Source of the DNA: Polytrichum commune
Taxonomy: Eukaryota; Streptophyta; Polytrichopsida; Polytrichales; Polytrichaceae
Direction of reading: 5' to 3'
Assembly (NCBI GenBank): GCA_950295325.1
Contig: OX485804.1
Location: 55,478,429 to 55,542,428 of the forward strand
Length of the DNA stretch: 64,000 nt
Each line of letters begins with the position of its first letter. Position 1 is the first letter of the stretch. A model generated the notes under the pieces. That model was not told the origin of the DNA. It searched no databases and was given only the letters and a program-made list of their open reading frames with translations. Position numbers and translations under genes: made by a program. Shown here piece by piece: positions 25,070-36,720 of this stretch.

Positions 25070-25990
25070 TGGACGTTCAAAAATTTGGTCCACTTTGGCA
25101 ATGTATCATTTACTCTCGGTGGCCACATAGTTAGCATCCTTTGTGCTATCTATTGTGTCGATGGAACTAAGGAACGTTTCACCCACCAGACAAATTTGCA
25201 TGATGTTCAACATAGGCCAATGGACAACATCCCCCCATCCATCCAAATAAATAGTGCAATTATATCTGTGAAGTGATGATTTTGTCTTCAACTCCATTGT
25301 TTTTGTGTATTAAAACTATGCATCGTAAGGTAAAGTTTTGCGCATTCAAGCACGATGGGTTGGCAGTTGGTTTAGAATTTTTGCCTCATTGGTTACCTTC
25401 ATAGCATCGATGAATGCGTGATGCCAGAAAATCCTAATGAAGATATTAGCTTCGTAAAAGACTTGAGACCATTTTGTATCCGACTCACATTTCTTGGAAG
25501 TTTTGCGTGGGTTGTTCTTTAAGACCCATTTGACGTAGGGAATGTAGGTGGAATTTGGGAGTCTTAGCGGACATTGCCTCTCCTGCCAGTGATAGTGTGG
25601 GGGATGTAGGAGCAACTTGACTTCCGTTTGCATCGGTCATTGCGCTCCATGAAGCTTGTTGTTGGGAGGCAACCACATCATCTCCCCCTCCTCGACATAT
25701 TCATCCAAAACATCATCCGGAATTGTTGGCCACACACCATTGCACTTGGCAAATAAAGCTTTGACAATCAGCCCTAGATGTTGACACAATGCAACCTCCC
25801 ACATGCAACCATCGTTCTTTTTTGTATTCTGAATGGGCATGTATATGGTCATTTCTATACACTAATTTTAGCTTGCAAAATTTACAGTCTACCTTCTTGG
25901 ACGTTGGAGTCTACTCCTTGGGCACATACCAAGGCTTTCATTGTCTCACGTACACATACCAATGTAGCCCACTACCTCTCTCCACTTGCA
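25070..25990 (-). pseudogene. hAT-superfamily transposase remnant (BED finger + DUF659-like)
   Basis: Read from right to left, a BED-like finger appears first (KKVDCKFCKLKLVYRNDHIY, about 25900-25841). It is followed by a CMWEV-type segment typical of the finger's end, an acidic linker (DDVLDEYVEEGEMMW), and FIRIFWHHAFIDAMKVTNEA at about 25450-25395. Last comes a DUF659-like core with CTIYLDGWGDVVHWP and FLSSIDTIDSTKDANYVA at 25260-25110. This order is the usual one in plant hAT-like proteins. Frameshifts and stops separate every block. The C-terminal dimerisation region is not recognised. No terminal repeats were found. Confidence 0.6.
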
Positions 25991-26131
25991 ACAATTACCA
26001 AAAGGCAATCAAGGACAAACAAAGACAGTGCGAAAATTGAGTGTCAATGGAAAGAAGGGTTCTATAGTTCCGGCGCATGGATCCGCATTGAATATAAAAG
26101 ATTCTTATGTTTTAAGAAGCATGCTCAACCC

Positions 26132-27802
26132 TGTGAGCCCAATATGGTGCCCACATTTCAAGATAACCTTAACAACATCCAAACATTAGCTGTAGCGTTT
26201 TGATTGAGTTGGTTTAGAAGCTAGGAAGTTAAAGTGCAAAAGTTAAGTAGGTTAAGTTAATTAGTGAGATGTGGGAAATTAAATGGAAAATACCAAAAAA
26301 AACGAGTGATTAATTATTTAGGTTTTTGGAACACTTAAACTCAAGTGATGGGCTGGGCTTATGATTGGCTAGGTTTAAAGTATTGTTTGTATTAGGCTTG
26401 GGTTCAGTTTGGTTGGGGGGGGGGGAATCTCTTCTCGACTTGGATTAGGCTACTGGAATGTCGGATCCAGGGAAAGGGGGTCCAGGGAACTCTGGGAGCG
26501 GCGCTGCTCTCTCTCTCTCTCTCTCTTTCGGCTGGTAGGAAGTCGACGGTATGCCGCCGGGGCAAGGTGAAAACAGAGGATTTGGGCTGCAAAGGAGGCA
26601 ACTCGAGGGAGTCTGGTCTCGGTGATTGAGGACAAGAGCTCGCTCTTAGTAGGTGAAGGAAACATGTGTACACACTGATGGGATCAGGGATCAAAGGTGG
26701 TCGGACTGAACAATGCAAGCGCCGCTCGGCAGTTGGGAAAGGAAGCGAGAGCTATTGATTGGGAATCTGGCTGATTCTCACCATGCTTGTTGAACCAAAT
26801 TTCTGATGAGGGCGGAAGCTTCGAACTACCACGGAGGAATGTGTCGGCGAGCAAAGGACCCTGGACCCAATTCGAGGTGAGAGAAATTCTCTGCCTTGGA
26901 GGGTCGAATTGACGAAGTGTTGGTTCCTGGTTGGCTGAACTCTCAATGAAATTCAGCACTGGGTGCCTGGGTGAGAATTCAAACAGTGTCGGGACAGTGC
27001 ACATGGGTTGATGCGGCTAGGCAGAAAGGCAACATTGTTGCTGCTCCGGAGGACGAGGCTGAGGGGAAGTTTTTAAGGAGATTTGAGGGAGGGACACATG
27101 GCCACTGAGCCAACAACCATCAAGGCTGCCGCTAGGTGAGTCTGGAGAGATCCCCCTCAAAGAGCGCAACTTGAAATTGTGAAGGGCAGGCATGAAACTT
27201 GGGTGGAGCTAAGCAAGGAATTTCGCTGCTGGGGGGAGAGGTCGACTCAGTTGGGCAAGAAAAAATTGGTTGTAGTGACTGGTGACGGGACCAGAAGGCT
27301 GGGGGTTGCAACCAAACTGCCAATTCCAGGGGACCCTTGAGCTGTACTGGAGACAGAGGTTGGCACTCGGCTCTAAATTAGTGTGGCTTAGAGAACAGAG
27401 GGGTTATTAGTTAGGGCTAACATAGTAATTTGGTATAGGTTGGGTGGAGATTACAGTAGCCGATGTGTGGTAGATGAGATAGGAGACCAACCGTTGAATT
27501 CAATCAACCCGGAGCAAGTTTAAGTATTTATTAATACTTGGACATTTGTATTGCTCTCGGGTGGATTTTTGTGGGTTTGGCAAAAGATTAGCTTAGTTGG
27601 AGATTAGGGATCCGTGTGGGTTTAGGCATCCATGACAATGCCAATGTGTGATGTCATTTTTATTATGAAGAGTTGTTCACTTGATGGCATTCCTCAAGGC
27701 ATTGAATGGGTTGATTGGAAGGAAGGGAGTGGTTCAATGCATGTGAGTACCTAGCCCACACCCAGACACGAACACATAAAGGGTGGTGGTTTAGGTCTTA
27801 CA
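26132..27802 (+). mobile_element. Solo-LTR-like element D (1671 bp)
   Basis: It starts TGTGAGCCCAATATGG and ends GGTCTTACA after a degraded marker (CACGAACACATAAAGGGTGG). It is flanked by a perfect duplication AACCC (26127-26131 and 27803-27807). As in A, the middle is GC-rich and starts with a poly-G run (26416-26426). A (CT)n run is at 26507-26527. The open frames at 26404-27323 look incidental. Confidence 0.78.
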
Positions 27803-28205
27803 AACCCCATGCCAAGCTTATCATGGTGGCATACCATTGCAACTTTTGTTCAAAGAATTTCAACTGCTTGTTGTAGTCGATCTTGACAAATCCTATTCCA
27901 TGTTGACTACCATGTCAATTGCTCGTCGCAATTGATTGCCTTGAGTTGATAGGTAACCAACATTCAACTGCCCTAAGTCAACTACTAGCTCGGGGGGCTC
28001 ACCTAGTGTGGGATGTTGCATATATATACGTGCAATATCCAACATATATATATATATATATATATATTTGGGGGGGGGATTTGTTATTTTTTGCATAAAT
28101 TTTGAGGACCATATAATTACATAATATTGGAGTTCAAGCCTTTTGATGGGATGGTATCTTGATTATAAATTTTAAAGTTTTCATATCCATAACTATATAT
28201 TTATC
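27803..28205. other. Non-coding stretch with AT microsatellite
   Basis: An (AT)n tract lies at 28043-28067, followed by a short G run. I see no gene. The first 150 bp continue whatever element D was inserted in. Confidence 0.5.
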
Positions 28206-28545
28206 CTCGGGGGGAGGGCAGTGTGTTAAAAAGTTAAGGATATAGGTGCGAACAACCACTATTTTATAGGGGGGTATTACTTTCAATTCTCTTCTTTTTT
28301 TCACATGCTATCATTATGTAAATTTCTACTTTGGGTTAATAGAAAAATGGCTTGCATTACTTATAATTTCAAATTACCTATTATTCCATACCCTATAGTA
28401 CTTTAAAGATGTCCAATGCCATTTTTGATACCCTATATTACTCTTAAGCCCAATTATAAATTTTTGCTCCCATGTTTTAAAAATACCCTATCATTTGTTC
28501 GCACGTATATTGCTACTCCAACCAATGACTACCCCCCCCCCCGAG
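28206..28545. mobile_element. hAT-type MITE with poly-G ends, copy 1 (340 bp)
   Basis: The ends are CTCGGGGGG... and ...CCCCCCCGAG, flanked by a perfect 8-bp duplication TATTTATC (28198-28205 and 28546-28553). The interior is AT-rich and non-coding. An inverted copy at 60268-60621 is nearly identical apart from G/C run lengths. The 8-bp duplication points to the hAT superfamily, although the ends are not the usual CAGGG type. Confidence 0.85.
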
Positions 28546-29104
28546 TATTTATCTTAAGAATTTTTTTTTTGGAAGTAGGACTAGAACTAATAGAGGCATT
28601 TTCAAGATTCCAATACACCAAAACATATGAATGGTGGAAGGTCAAAACATAGCAATGAGAATTGCCTTTGGTATACATTTATTGATGAGATGTAGTGTAA
28701 AAATTACATCACAAATGATTTAATTATGAACCAATAAAGTCTAGGATACACATAGACAACTTAACCTTGAATAGAATCTAACCTTCTTATGTTCCACCAC
28801 CCTAATTTCATCCTCATGTATTAAAGAATCCCCACTCATCCTTCTCAATATCGGTTTTAGAATCTTGAAGTAGATTGAGAAGGTTATGGTCCCCTATGAT
28901 ATTCTCAAAGCCCCTTAGACAAACTGAGATGTGAGGTTCTCAATCTATTTGATCGAAGAGTTAATCATAACCAACCTTGAATAAAATCAAGAAATTTTTG
29001 AGGGATCCCACAAGCAATTTTGTGACATTAAACCACAAAGGACCTATTAGTGTTAGCGACGAATTTCAAACCAAGACCCCTCTACATGCAACTCATCTCC
29101 CAAA
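28546..29104. other. No recognisable gene
   Basis: AT-rich sequence with short frames only. A minus-strand reading at about 28780-28910 (NIIGDHNLLNLLQDSKTDIE) could be a fragment of an old protein but is not assignable. Confidence 0.4.
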
Positions 29105-29350
29105 ATGACTACCCTAGCCTATGCGTATTGGAATTCAATAGGTCTAGAGATGAGATTGCACAAGCAAGTTACACATACACAAAGGCATGTGAACAATGCT
29201 TGGAGTGAGATGGTCTCCTCCACCCCTTGCATTGCCCTTTATTACTCATGTTCATCTTGGTTGATACAAATAATATGGGATAACTCTTCTCCCACTACAG
29301 ACCAGCCTTGTAGGCTTATTACAACCTTATTACTTCTAGTATTATGATTC
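29105..29350 (-). repeat. Fragment of a copia LTR
   Basis: The text containing CAATGCTTGGAGTGAGATGG and CAAATAATATGGGATAA recurs at 49800-49960 and, in reverse, at 53795-53930, next to the two copia remnants. The orientation is that of a minus-strand LTR. No internal copia sequence is attached here, so it is a solo or truncated LTR. Confidence 0.6.
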
Positions 29351-29497
29351 TATGACTATGAGCAATCTAATGCTCCACCTTCAACAATGCGTCTTCCTGC
29401 CAGTCTAACAGCTTTGACCCACTACTTTGAACTTTTTTCGCAACTAGGTTTTGGTCATTGCTGACCCCCACAAATTGAAGACTCATGCACATAAAAC

Positions 29498-30167
29498 CAG
29501 GCCTCCTTAAATGTGGGATTCTAAAAACAGACCCCACTTTTACCACATTTAAGCCTCGCCAGACCCCACTTTTAAGAGAGTAAGACCAAAACATTGTTCA
29601 AAGCATTTTTGAGAGAGCATTGTCCAAAGGTGCAAAACGATGCACTTGGGGTTGATTGCAGTTACAGGTACACTTGCAGACCTTGTTGCGGACCTCCGCG
29701 TCACTATAGTGATCATGCCGAAGAAAAAGTCGAGCCCCTGGCAGCCGGCCTACAAACAGAAACTCGGGCTGCACGTGACGAACCGCGATGTCAAGACATC
29801 CGCAGTTATCGAGGCGGTCTGCTCGTTTTGAATCAGATTTTTCTGTTCTCAAATGGGAAAAGGACCCGTACCGCGACAATTTGCTCGACCTGTCGCTGGA
29901 GGGTGTCTTCCAGAGCAAACAGTTTGACGTACTAGCCATCATTTAAATCATGTTTTGTATTTGACTTCGCTATCATGAATAAAACAAACACAATTTGAGG
30001 CGCCAATTTGACTCTAAATTCTAAAATGGCCCACATGGACCCCATTTTAAGCTGCTAAAAGTTGCTAAAAGTGCTAAAAGTGGGGTTTACCACTCTGGAC
30101 CCCCAATCGACCCCACTTTTAGCTTAAGAGGGCTAAAAGTGGGGTTTACCACTCTTAAGGAGGCCTG
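29498..30167 (+). mobile_element. Deleted hAT element (670 bp)
   Basis: The terminal inverted repeat is CAGGCCTCCTTAA, perfect at both ends, with an 8-bp target duplication CATAAAAC (29490-29497 and 30168-30175). Subterminal copies of ACCCCACTTTTA and its complement are present near both ends. The 8-bp duplication and CAGG-type ends define a hAT element. The inner region holds a GC-richer segment with the start of a transposase-like protein, so this is a deletion derivative that depends on a full element elsewhere. Confidence 0.88.
29715..29946 (+). pseudogene. N-terminal hAT transposase-like fragment
   Basis: The frame opens MPKKKSSPWQPAYKQKLGLH and runs 38 codons to a TGA at 29829. After a one-base shift it continues as RFESDFSVLKWEKDPYRDNL to a TAA at 29944. 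The basic start followed by a PWxPAYxxKLGL-like segment resembles the N-terminus of a hAT-like family, judged from memory only. It is GC-richer than its surroundings and has lost all catalytic domains. Alternatively it is a captured host exon. Confidence 0.4.
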
Positions 30168-31525
30168 CATAAAACCTATTCATTCCTCGTGTGTGAAGCT
30201 TGTGGACATATTGTTCACATCGCACGTCAATCCTACATGCTGCAATTTGTTCAAAACCTAAATTTGCATATGAAATTTGAAGGTTTTGAACAAATTAGCA
30301 ACTCTTGATAGTCGCAATTATTGGCATGGGCGCACCCACTTTGGCATGCATGTCATCGCTTGAAGAGAAAGATGATCGCCACTTTGATTCTTGTAGCTTT
30401 TACAACTCAACTTCAATTTTGAAACTTGAAATGATAATCTTTGTGATTTGCAGCCACTAAGTAAATGAGACGATTCCCAATATGATCCAATGGCAAAATT
30501 ACATGTGAAAACCTGAAAGAGCCCACACTAGGGCTAGATGCTACCTTGATTGATTATTTTCCATCATGTGATTTGAAGGTTTGATCCTTCCAACTCAAAG
30601 ATTAAGGTAAGTGAGCCTCATTCATTTAATGGTTTTAAAGAGGCACATGTAAATGAGTGGTTTATAATTAGGTGTGGTCTAAGAATGAACACCAAAAATA
30701 TATATGTACTTAGAAGAGATTGAACTATGTGCTCAAAAATTGGTAGAAGCAATTGAGTCTCCATAGTGAACATAGTAATGGGGAGGAGTTGTAGGATTAT
30801 TCAATGCGAAAGTGGATCTTCACTTTATAATGAATAAGATCTATTCATAGAAGATCCAAAATTGACGAGGAAAGGAGAAAAAGGCTATAGTGATGATTCG
30901 GATTTGCTAGTCATCTTGTACTAATTTCGTGTCTTATATCCTAAGGTAGACGTGCCTAATTCTGTTACTTATTTGAAACAAACAACCAATATATGAAAGG
31001 TATGTGATTTGGTGTGGCTCCAAGAATGGATTCCGATTTACCAAAATGACACATGTTTAAAAGCGACTGGACTACGTGCTCAAAATATGTTAACTATTCT
31101 AAACTCAACAATCAACATAATTGGGACGACCTACATGACCATTTGATGAGCACGACTATCTTCACGTAGATGATGAATAAGATATTCATATGAGCTCCAA
31201 AAATCATGACGAAAATGGCTATGGCCTGGCTTTGGGATTTGCTAACCATCTCATACTAATCGCGTGATTCATATCTTAGGAAAAGCGGTCTCGCAGGAAA
31301 AAGTAACCATTTAAGACCTATCTACCTTAGGAGAACTTAGAACCAGGGTGCAAAGCCAAAAGTGTCCATGTAAGCTCACCAATGAACGGGGAGAAACCGG
31401 CTGCTAGTTACATATGAACTGGTTGAGTTTGGGAAATACAATCGGTTGAAGTTCAAGACTTCACGAAAATCACCAAACATTTTACACCTCAAATTAAACT
31501 TGCAAACATTGAGATCTCGACCAAT

Positions 31526-31528
<3 letters not shown>

Positions 31529-31569
<41 letters not shown>
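31529..31569 (+). repeat. (GA)n microsatellite
   Basis: About 20 uninterrupted GA dinucleotides; open frames over it are incidental. Confidence 0.95.
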
Positions 31570-31571
<2 letters not shown>

Positions 31572-31763
31572 AATCACGTGACCTGTCAAAATTTCATTTT
31601 TCATCGCACACATGAAAAAGGAGCAAGGTATCAACTCGATCTATTTCCTATTTCTTTACATTTCATCCTACAACTAAAATTGTTGAAATTTCGACATATC
31701 ACGTGACCGCGGGACACGTATTTGTGATTGTTTTGACCAGTGTGTGATCGATTTAAAATTCCC

Positions 31764-31802
31764 CTATCTATCTACCTATCTATCTACCTATCTATCTATC
31801 TA
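31764..31802 (+). repeat. (CTAT)n tetranucleotide repeat
   Basis: CTAT/CTAC units in a short tandem array. Confidence 0.9.
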
Positions 31803-33470
31803 ACTCTCTCTAATAGCCTTCCCTGAATCCCTGCAGCCAGATGACGAGTGAGTCATGGGCTCGGGTGGAATCAATATCTTTGAACTTGGTGGGCATGCAG
31901 AAGTCACGTGTATGATCTCGGCCACGGGAACACTTACTGACCCTTCTATAATATTCTGTCCTCATAATGGCCATATATATTGTGAATGATGATGCAGTAC
32001 ACAGAGTAATGATTACTAAGAATGTGGCAATTATATCATGCAAGGGAATGTCCCCTGTTTGTTCGTTCGTTCATTCTTGCCCAGCATGCATTGGATTGGC
32101 AACACTCTCGAGAAACCATTATTAAGTTACAACTTAAGTAGCTGACCTGCTCCACTATATACGTATATATGTATGGTGACTTATACTGGTCGCTGTTCAG
32201 TGTAGATCGGGTCAGTGATGGGGGAGATTGTTTGGGCATAAGTTAATCGGTTGAGATCCTAGTGTTTGCAACTCCAACCGGTTACATGTTCACATCCTCC
32301 GGTTTTTCTTTATTGATTTTAGGTATATTCCACAGATCCTTCTAAAGTGATTGGTAATTCTCCTGGAGTCTTGAACTTCAACCAGTTATTTCTCAAACTC
32401 AATCGGTTCATCTGTAATTAACTGCCGGTTCTCCCCGATCACTGGATAGGATACCATTTTTTAATTTTTTTGTTAATACCATTCGGGTATGTACCTATAA
32501 TGAAGATTTCACTTTTTTCTGCTAACCAGTATGACATGAGTATTTGATGGTATTTGGGTCAGTAAGGTAGATGAGTTTTTAAATGGTTACTTTCTTGACT
32601 AGCTTGCATATGACAAAATATGAAACACGTGATTAGTATGAGATGTTTAGCAAATCCAAATTGAGGTAGTGGCAATGAACAAGAAGAACTGGCTACTAGT
32701 TACAGATGAACCGGTTGAGTTTGAGGAAAAACCGGTTGAAGTTCAAGACTTTGGGAAAATATTGGTTACATGTTGGCATCTTTCGGGTTTTTAGAGGAAT
32801 TAATAGAATATATCTCAAATTAATGAAGAAAAACCCGCAAGATGTCAACATGTGACTGTTTGGACTTGGAAACACTAGGATCTTGATCGATTATGCCCGA
32901 AAATCTCCCTAGACATTGGGCGGTAGCCACTTCCCTCATAATTTTTGGAATTCATATGAAATTCGTATTCATCAACAACATGAAGATTCTCGTGCTCATT
33001 AAATGGTCATATGGCTCCTGGCGGTAATGTTGACTATCGAGCTTAACATGTTTTGAGCATTTAGTCTAATCTCTTCTAAACACATGTCTTTTTTATATGT
33101 GTTCTTACAACCACACCTAATCACATGCGAGTCAAATGTAGGTCTCCTGTAAAGATAAGTAATTGAATTGGGCACGTCTACCTTTATACCATGCAAGAAC
33201 TATCATACCTAGGTAAAATCACCCTAGTATCAATATGGTTTAGAATGATACTAATCTAAATAATATGTTGGGTATGCAAAGCTTCTCACTTTGATATACC
33301 CATCAATTATCAATATTTCACTGATATTACGATTTTGATGTCCACATAGAGGTTCTTTGATACCGCTATTGATGTTGATTATTGATACCATGCGTTCACC
33401 TATATACCAAACCAACACATTACATCGGTTAATACTGTTGCGCATGGGTAGATTTAAAGTGCAATTTACC

Positions 33471-34249
33471 TAGGGCAGCTCTCTAATGAAGCCCCTGCTA
33501 TCGTAAAGAGACATAGGTACACTTTTGTTGTTTTGCTCTTTAGTGTGGGCACTTAAATAAAGTGCCATCAAATTAGGGTGGACTACTTCAACCTTGTAGG
33601 GGTGGTGACGGAAGAAGAGCATGATGGATTCACACCGGGAGAGGGTAGACAACAACATTGGAAAGATATAGTCTCCAAATGGGAAAGAAGGAGCAAGTTG
33701 AGAAATACGTTAGTGACATTTGTGGACACGTAGATGGAGCCCACCGTGTGACAAATCTAGCAAGGGAAGGAGAGAGGAGCCCTGCTAATTAAGCGGTGTT
33801 CAAGATCGAAGTCTTTCAATGTCCTTCAAACGCGATTTGGCCCATCAAAACACAATCCCAAATTGCAATTGAAGACATCACTTGAAGTCCTTAATATAAT
33901 TTGCATGTCACAAGAATCAACAAGCGTAGGGCATTGTCACTACAAGAAGTAGAGTTAGATGGTTGATTTCTAATTGTTAACATGTACCATATGATTCATG
34001 CACAAGTTTAATATGAGTTTTGTATTTCATTTCTATATTCTTGGATTGACGTCTTGGATTTGAACCAACCTTTCAACTGAAGGGCTGAAATTTGAGAGCC
34101 CTTCAAAATGAAACTCATATGAGGGCTTCAATCTTGAACATTGCTACTAAGTCCCAACACTCTAGCAAACCTTTAGAAACATTATCATTTGTTGCCTGCG
34201 TGGTGAAGGGAGTTGAATTACTTTTTTTTGGAACATAGGATGCACTTGA
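33471..34249. other. No recognisable gene
   Basis: Only short random frames and no clear repeat ends are visible. Confidence 0.4.
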
Positions 34250-34696
34250 TCACTTGGCTAGTTTTCCGTCAAGTAGAGAGACAATTTCATGCCTGGGAAT
34301 CGAATCGCCAACCACTATGATCTGGTAGTTTAAGGCCATCTCAAATGAAGGGTGTTGAATTACATGTGCTGGGGAGGAACCATTGTCTATCGATACAATG
34401 GCATTTCTCCAAACAAAGTTCAAACCTTGACAAGGTATCGAAATGAATTGGCTCAGCACATACAAAAGATGCAGAGGTAGGTGAGTGGCAACACCCATTC
34501 TTTTCTTTGAGAGTAATCTCAAAACTTGGATTGAAAATGGAGATAAGATCTCTACAACCTCAAGGTGGCCAAAGAATGGTGAGAGAAACATTAGAGGATC
34601 ACCCCTATTGAGGAACACCTCAACTTCCCAACCTTCCCTAAAAGCTATAAGAAAATTTTGCCCAACGGCATGAAGGATTATCATAGTAACATACAA
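34250..34696 (-). pseudogene. Possible LINE ORF1 (DUF4283-like) fragment
   Basis: A 148-residue minus-strand frame contains FREGWEVEVFLNRGDPLMFL, then THLPLHLLYVLSQF, and ends with a hydrophobic VVGDSIPRHEIVSLL segment. The order recalls the DUF4283 region of plant LINE ORF1. The match is by eye and weak. No zinc knuckle or ORF2 is attached. Confidence 0.35.
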
Positions 34697-34834
34697 GATA
34701 ATCCAACTCTACCAAGGCTCAATACATGAGAGTGAAAAGCACTAGACACAATATTCTCCAAAACTTCATCTATCATATTTACACTAGTCCCTCTCAATGG
34801 CAAGTGCCAAAGCTAAGCTAGGAGCCTACAACCA

Positions 34835-35269
34835 ATGAAAAAACCGTCACTAGCCTCGGCCAAAGTCAAGGGCAAGGGGAGGCCGCATAAGCCCACCCTT
34901 TTCACTAAACATGGGAAACTAAAGTTATGCTCTCCGCAGTTCCATAGAGATGTGCATAGTGGGAAAGAAAGTGGTCTACACAAACTATATGTGGAAGATA
35001 ATAATGTGCACGGGGTAGGTCGGGGGAGGAGGATAACTCTTATTGGGCATCGTGATTGGAAACATGATGTTGTGGTTTAGATTGTGTGGGTGTCTTGGCA
35101 AAGAACAAGATGCAACCTTATGCATGAACACGTCTCAATGTGGCAAGCAATAGTCAATTCCCTTGGAGGGAGGGGGGGGGGGGTTCACCAGGCTATTGAA
35201 GTAGGAACTACTTGCAACACAAATAAGGATCCAATTATTTCAAGGTTAATAAATTTTGAAGATGTGTAG
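34835..35269 (+). other. Unidentified open stretch
   Basis: Two successive frames (34835-35080, basic; 35084-35269) are open but have no motif I recognise. A G run at 35170-35181 interrupts the second. They are more likely chance or remnant than a gene. Confidence 0.2.
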
Positions 35270-35799
35270 ACATAAATATTCACATAGTATAATATTGTAT
35301 GGGACATATAAATAAACTAGGGGCTATTAAATTTGAAGTGGGAATTTTCATGTGAAATATAGATTTTAAGGTTTCGGAATTAGTGGGATTAATAATGAGG
35401 ATCACCCATGTGTCTTTGCATAATTAACACGAATGTTAAATGACAATTGCCATTGAAAAATGACAGATTAGAATCGGATGATGGGACCCAATTCCAATCA
35501 TGTTAAGGTTTGCCTAGGATTTGCGGTGAGGATTGTCCACTGCTAGTTTTGTTTCTCACACTAGTGTTCTCTGCTTTGCACATGTTGGAGGGTTTTGCTA
35601 TGGGAATTGAGGTTTCAATATTGTCATCAAAGTTCGTTGCTTGTGCGTATTGAATGAATGTTTTATGGAAATTGGGGTACATGATATCCTCCTTGGGTTA
35701 GTTGTTTGTGAAGAAGAAATTGGGTTTGTTGCTAGAAGCAGTTGGAGGCATGCATAGCTGTCAATTAGGAATTTGACTTTTGGGACGCCGAATATAGGT

Positions 35800-36180
35800 T
35801 CAATTGAAGTGGCTCAAATTTAATCTAGGTCATGTACTATTGAAGTCTAAACACCTTCAAAGCTTTCAAAGAAACCCTAAAATACTCAACTCAAATTCTT
35901 GAAGTCTACACACCTCCAAACCTCTCAAATAAACCTCTCAACATTCAAGAAATTCAAATCACATGCTCTTGCATCAAACGTACATTCAAGAAAAAAACAA
36001 AAACATAGAAATACTTACAACAACAAAATGCGCCCTCGGACACCTCCAACGCTCCGAAGCGCCAACTCCTCAAGACCCACTCCGCAAATTCAAATGCAAT
36101 CAAATCTCTAGGCACTTGCATAGTGGGCCCATAACCTATTGGAATTAATAGGAGATAATATTGCACAAGCATAGACACCT
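35800..36180 (-). repeat. Copia LTR/leader fragment, reverse orientation
   Basis: It is the reverse complement of 53935-54250, sharing CCTATTGGAATTAATAGGAG-type text and the block with CTTGAGTGTTGAAAAG. It belongs to the copia family found at 49770-57270, and the gypsy LTR begins right after it. Confidence 0.6.
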
Positions 36181-36188
36181 CTACAAAG

Positions 36189-36720
36189 TGTCACGTGGCA
36201 TGGTGTCAAACACCAAGCCACGTCTTGGCTTGTTAGTTTATAGGCTAATTAATCTTGTTATTTAGTTTATAAACTAAGCATCATGTTAGTATAACCTTCA
36301 GGGTAGTAACCCAAGTTGAAATGGTTGTTTAGGAGTTGTTTTTGCCTTGTGGGACCTTGCCACCCTTTGGAAGGTTCTCACCCCCTTGCCATAGGACCCA
36401 CTTAGGGTTAGGCCTAAGATATCAAGGCACGGCAGCTCCTTTGGCTTGGCATTCTTGCCAAGTCAAGTTTTGTAGTTGTATGAAAGAGAGCTTATGGTGT
36501 AGGGTTTGCTTCAAGCATGACGGATTGTCATTGAGTAAGGCTTATGCGTTTTCTTCATCTCCTTCTACACTCTTGGATCTTTCACGTGTGGAGTGAGAGA
36601 TAGCTCGTCTTGTATCAAATGAGTCTTGAGAGATGTTATGTATCTTAAGAATATGTAATGCCTCCTTCATTACTTGGTTTCTAGATATGTATCTCATTCA
36701 CTTGACAAGAACGTTATCAT
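36189..36720 (+). repeat. Probable gypsy 5' LTR
   Basis: It begins TGTCACGTGGCATGGTGT, with an inverted repeat (ACGTGGC...GCCACGT), and leads without another gene into the gypsy coding region. The right border is uncertain, and no 3' LTR was found. Confidence 0.4.

Larger units (their letters stand above)
30168..33470. repeat. Cluster of dispersed repeats R1 and R2 in both orientations
   Basis: R2 units run forward at about 30400-31320 and in reverse at about 32600-33200. R1 runs forward at 32219-32450 and in reverse at 32690-32905, so the two R1 copies face each other around a ~240-bp loop. A further GATACCA-rich block at 33200-33450 mirrors 10530-10860. No coding region is supported. The arrangement suggests two diverged, oppositely inserted copies of one long element. 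Confidence 0.5.

Noticed and set aside
31376..31706. Open frames over the (GA)n run on both strands
   Set aside because: Simple-sequence translation only.
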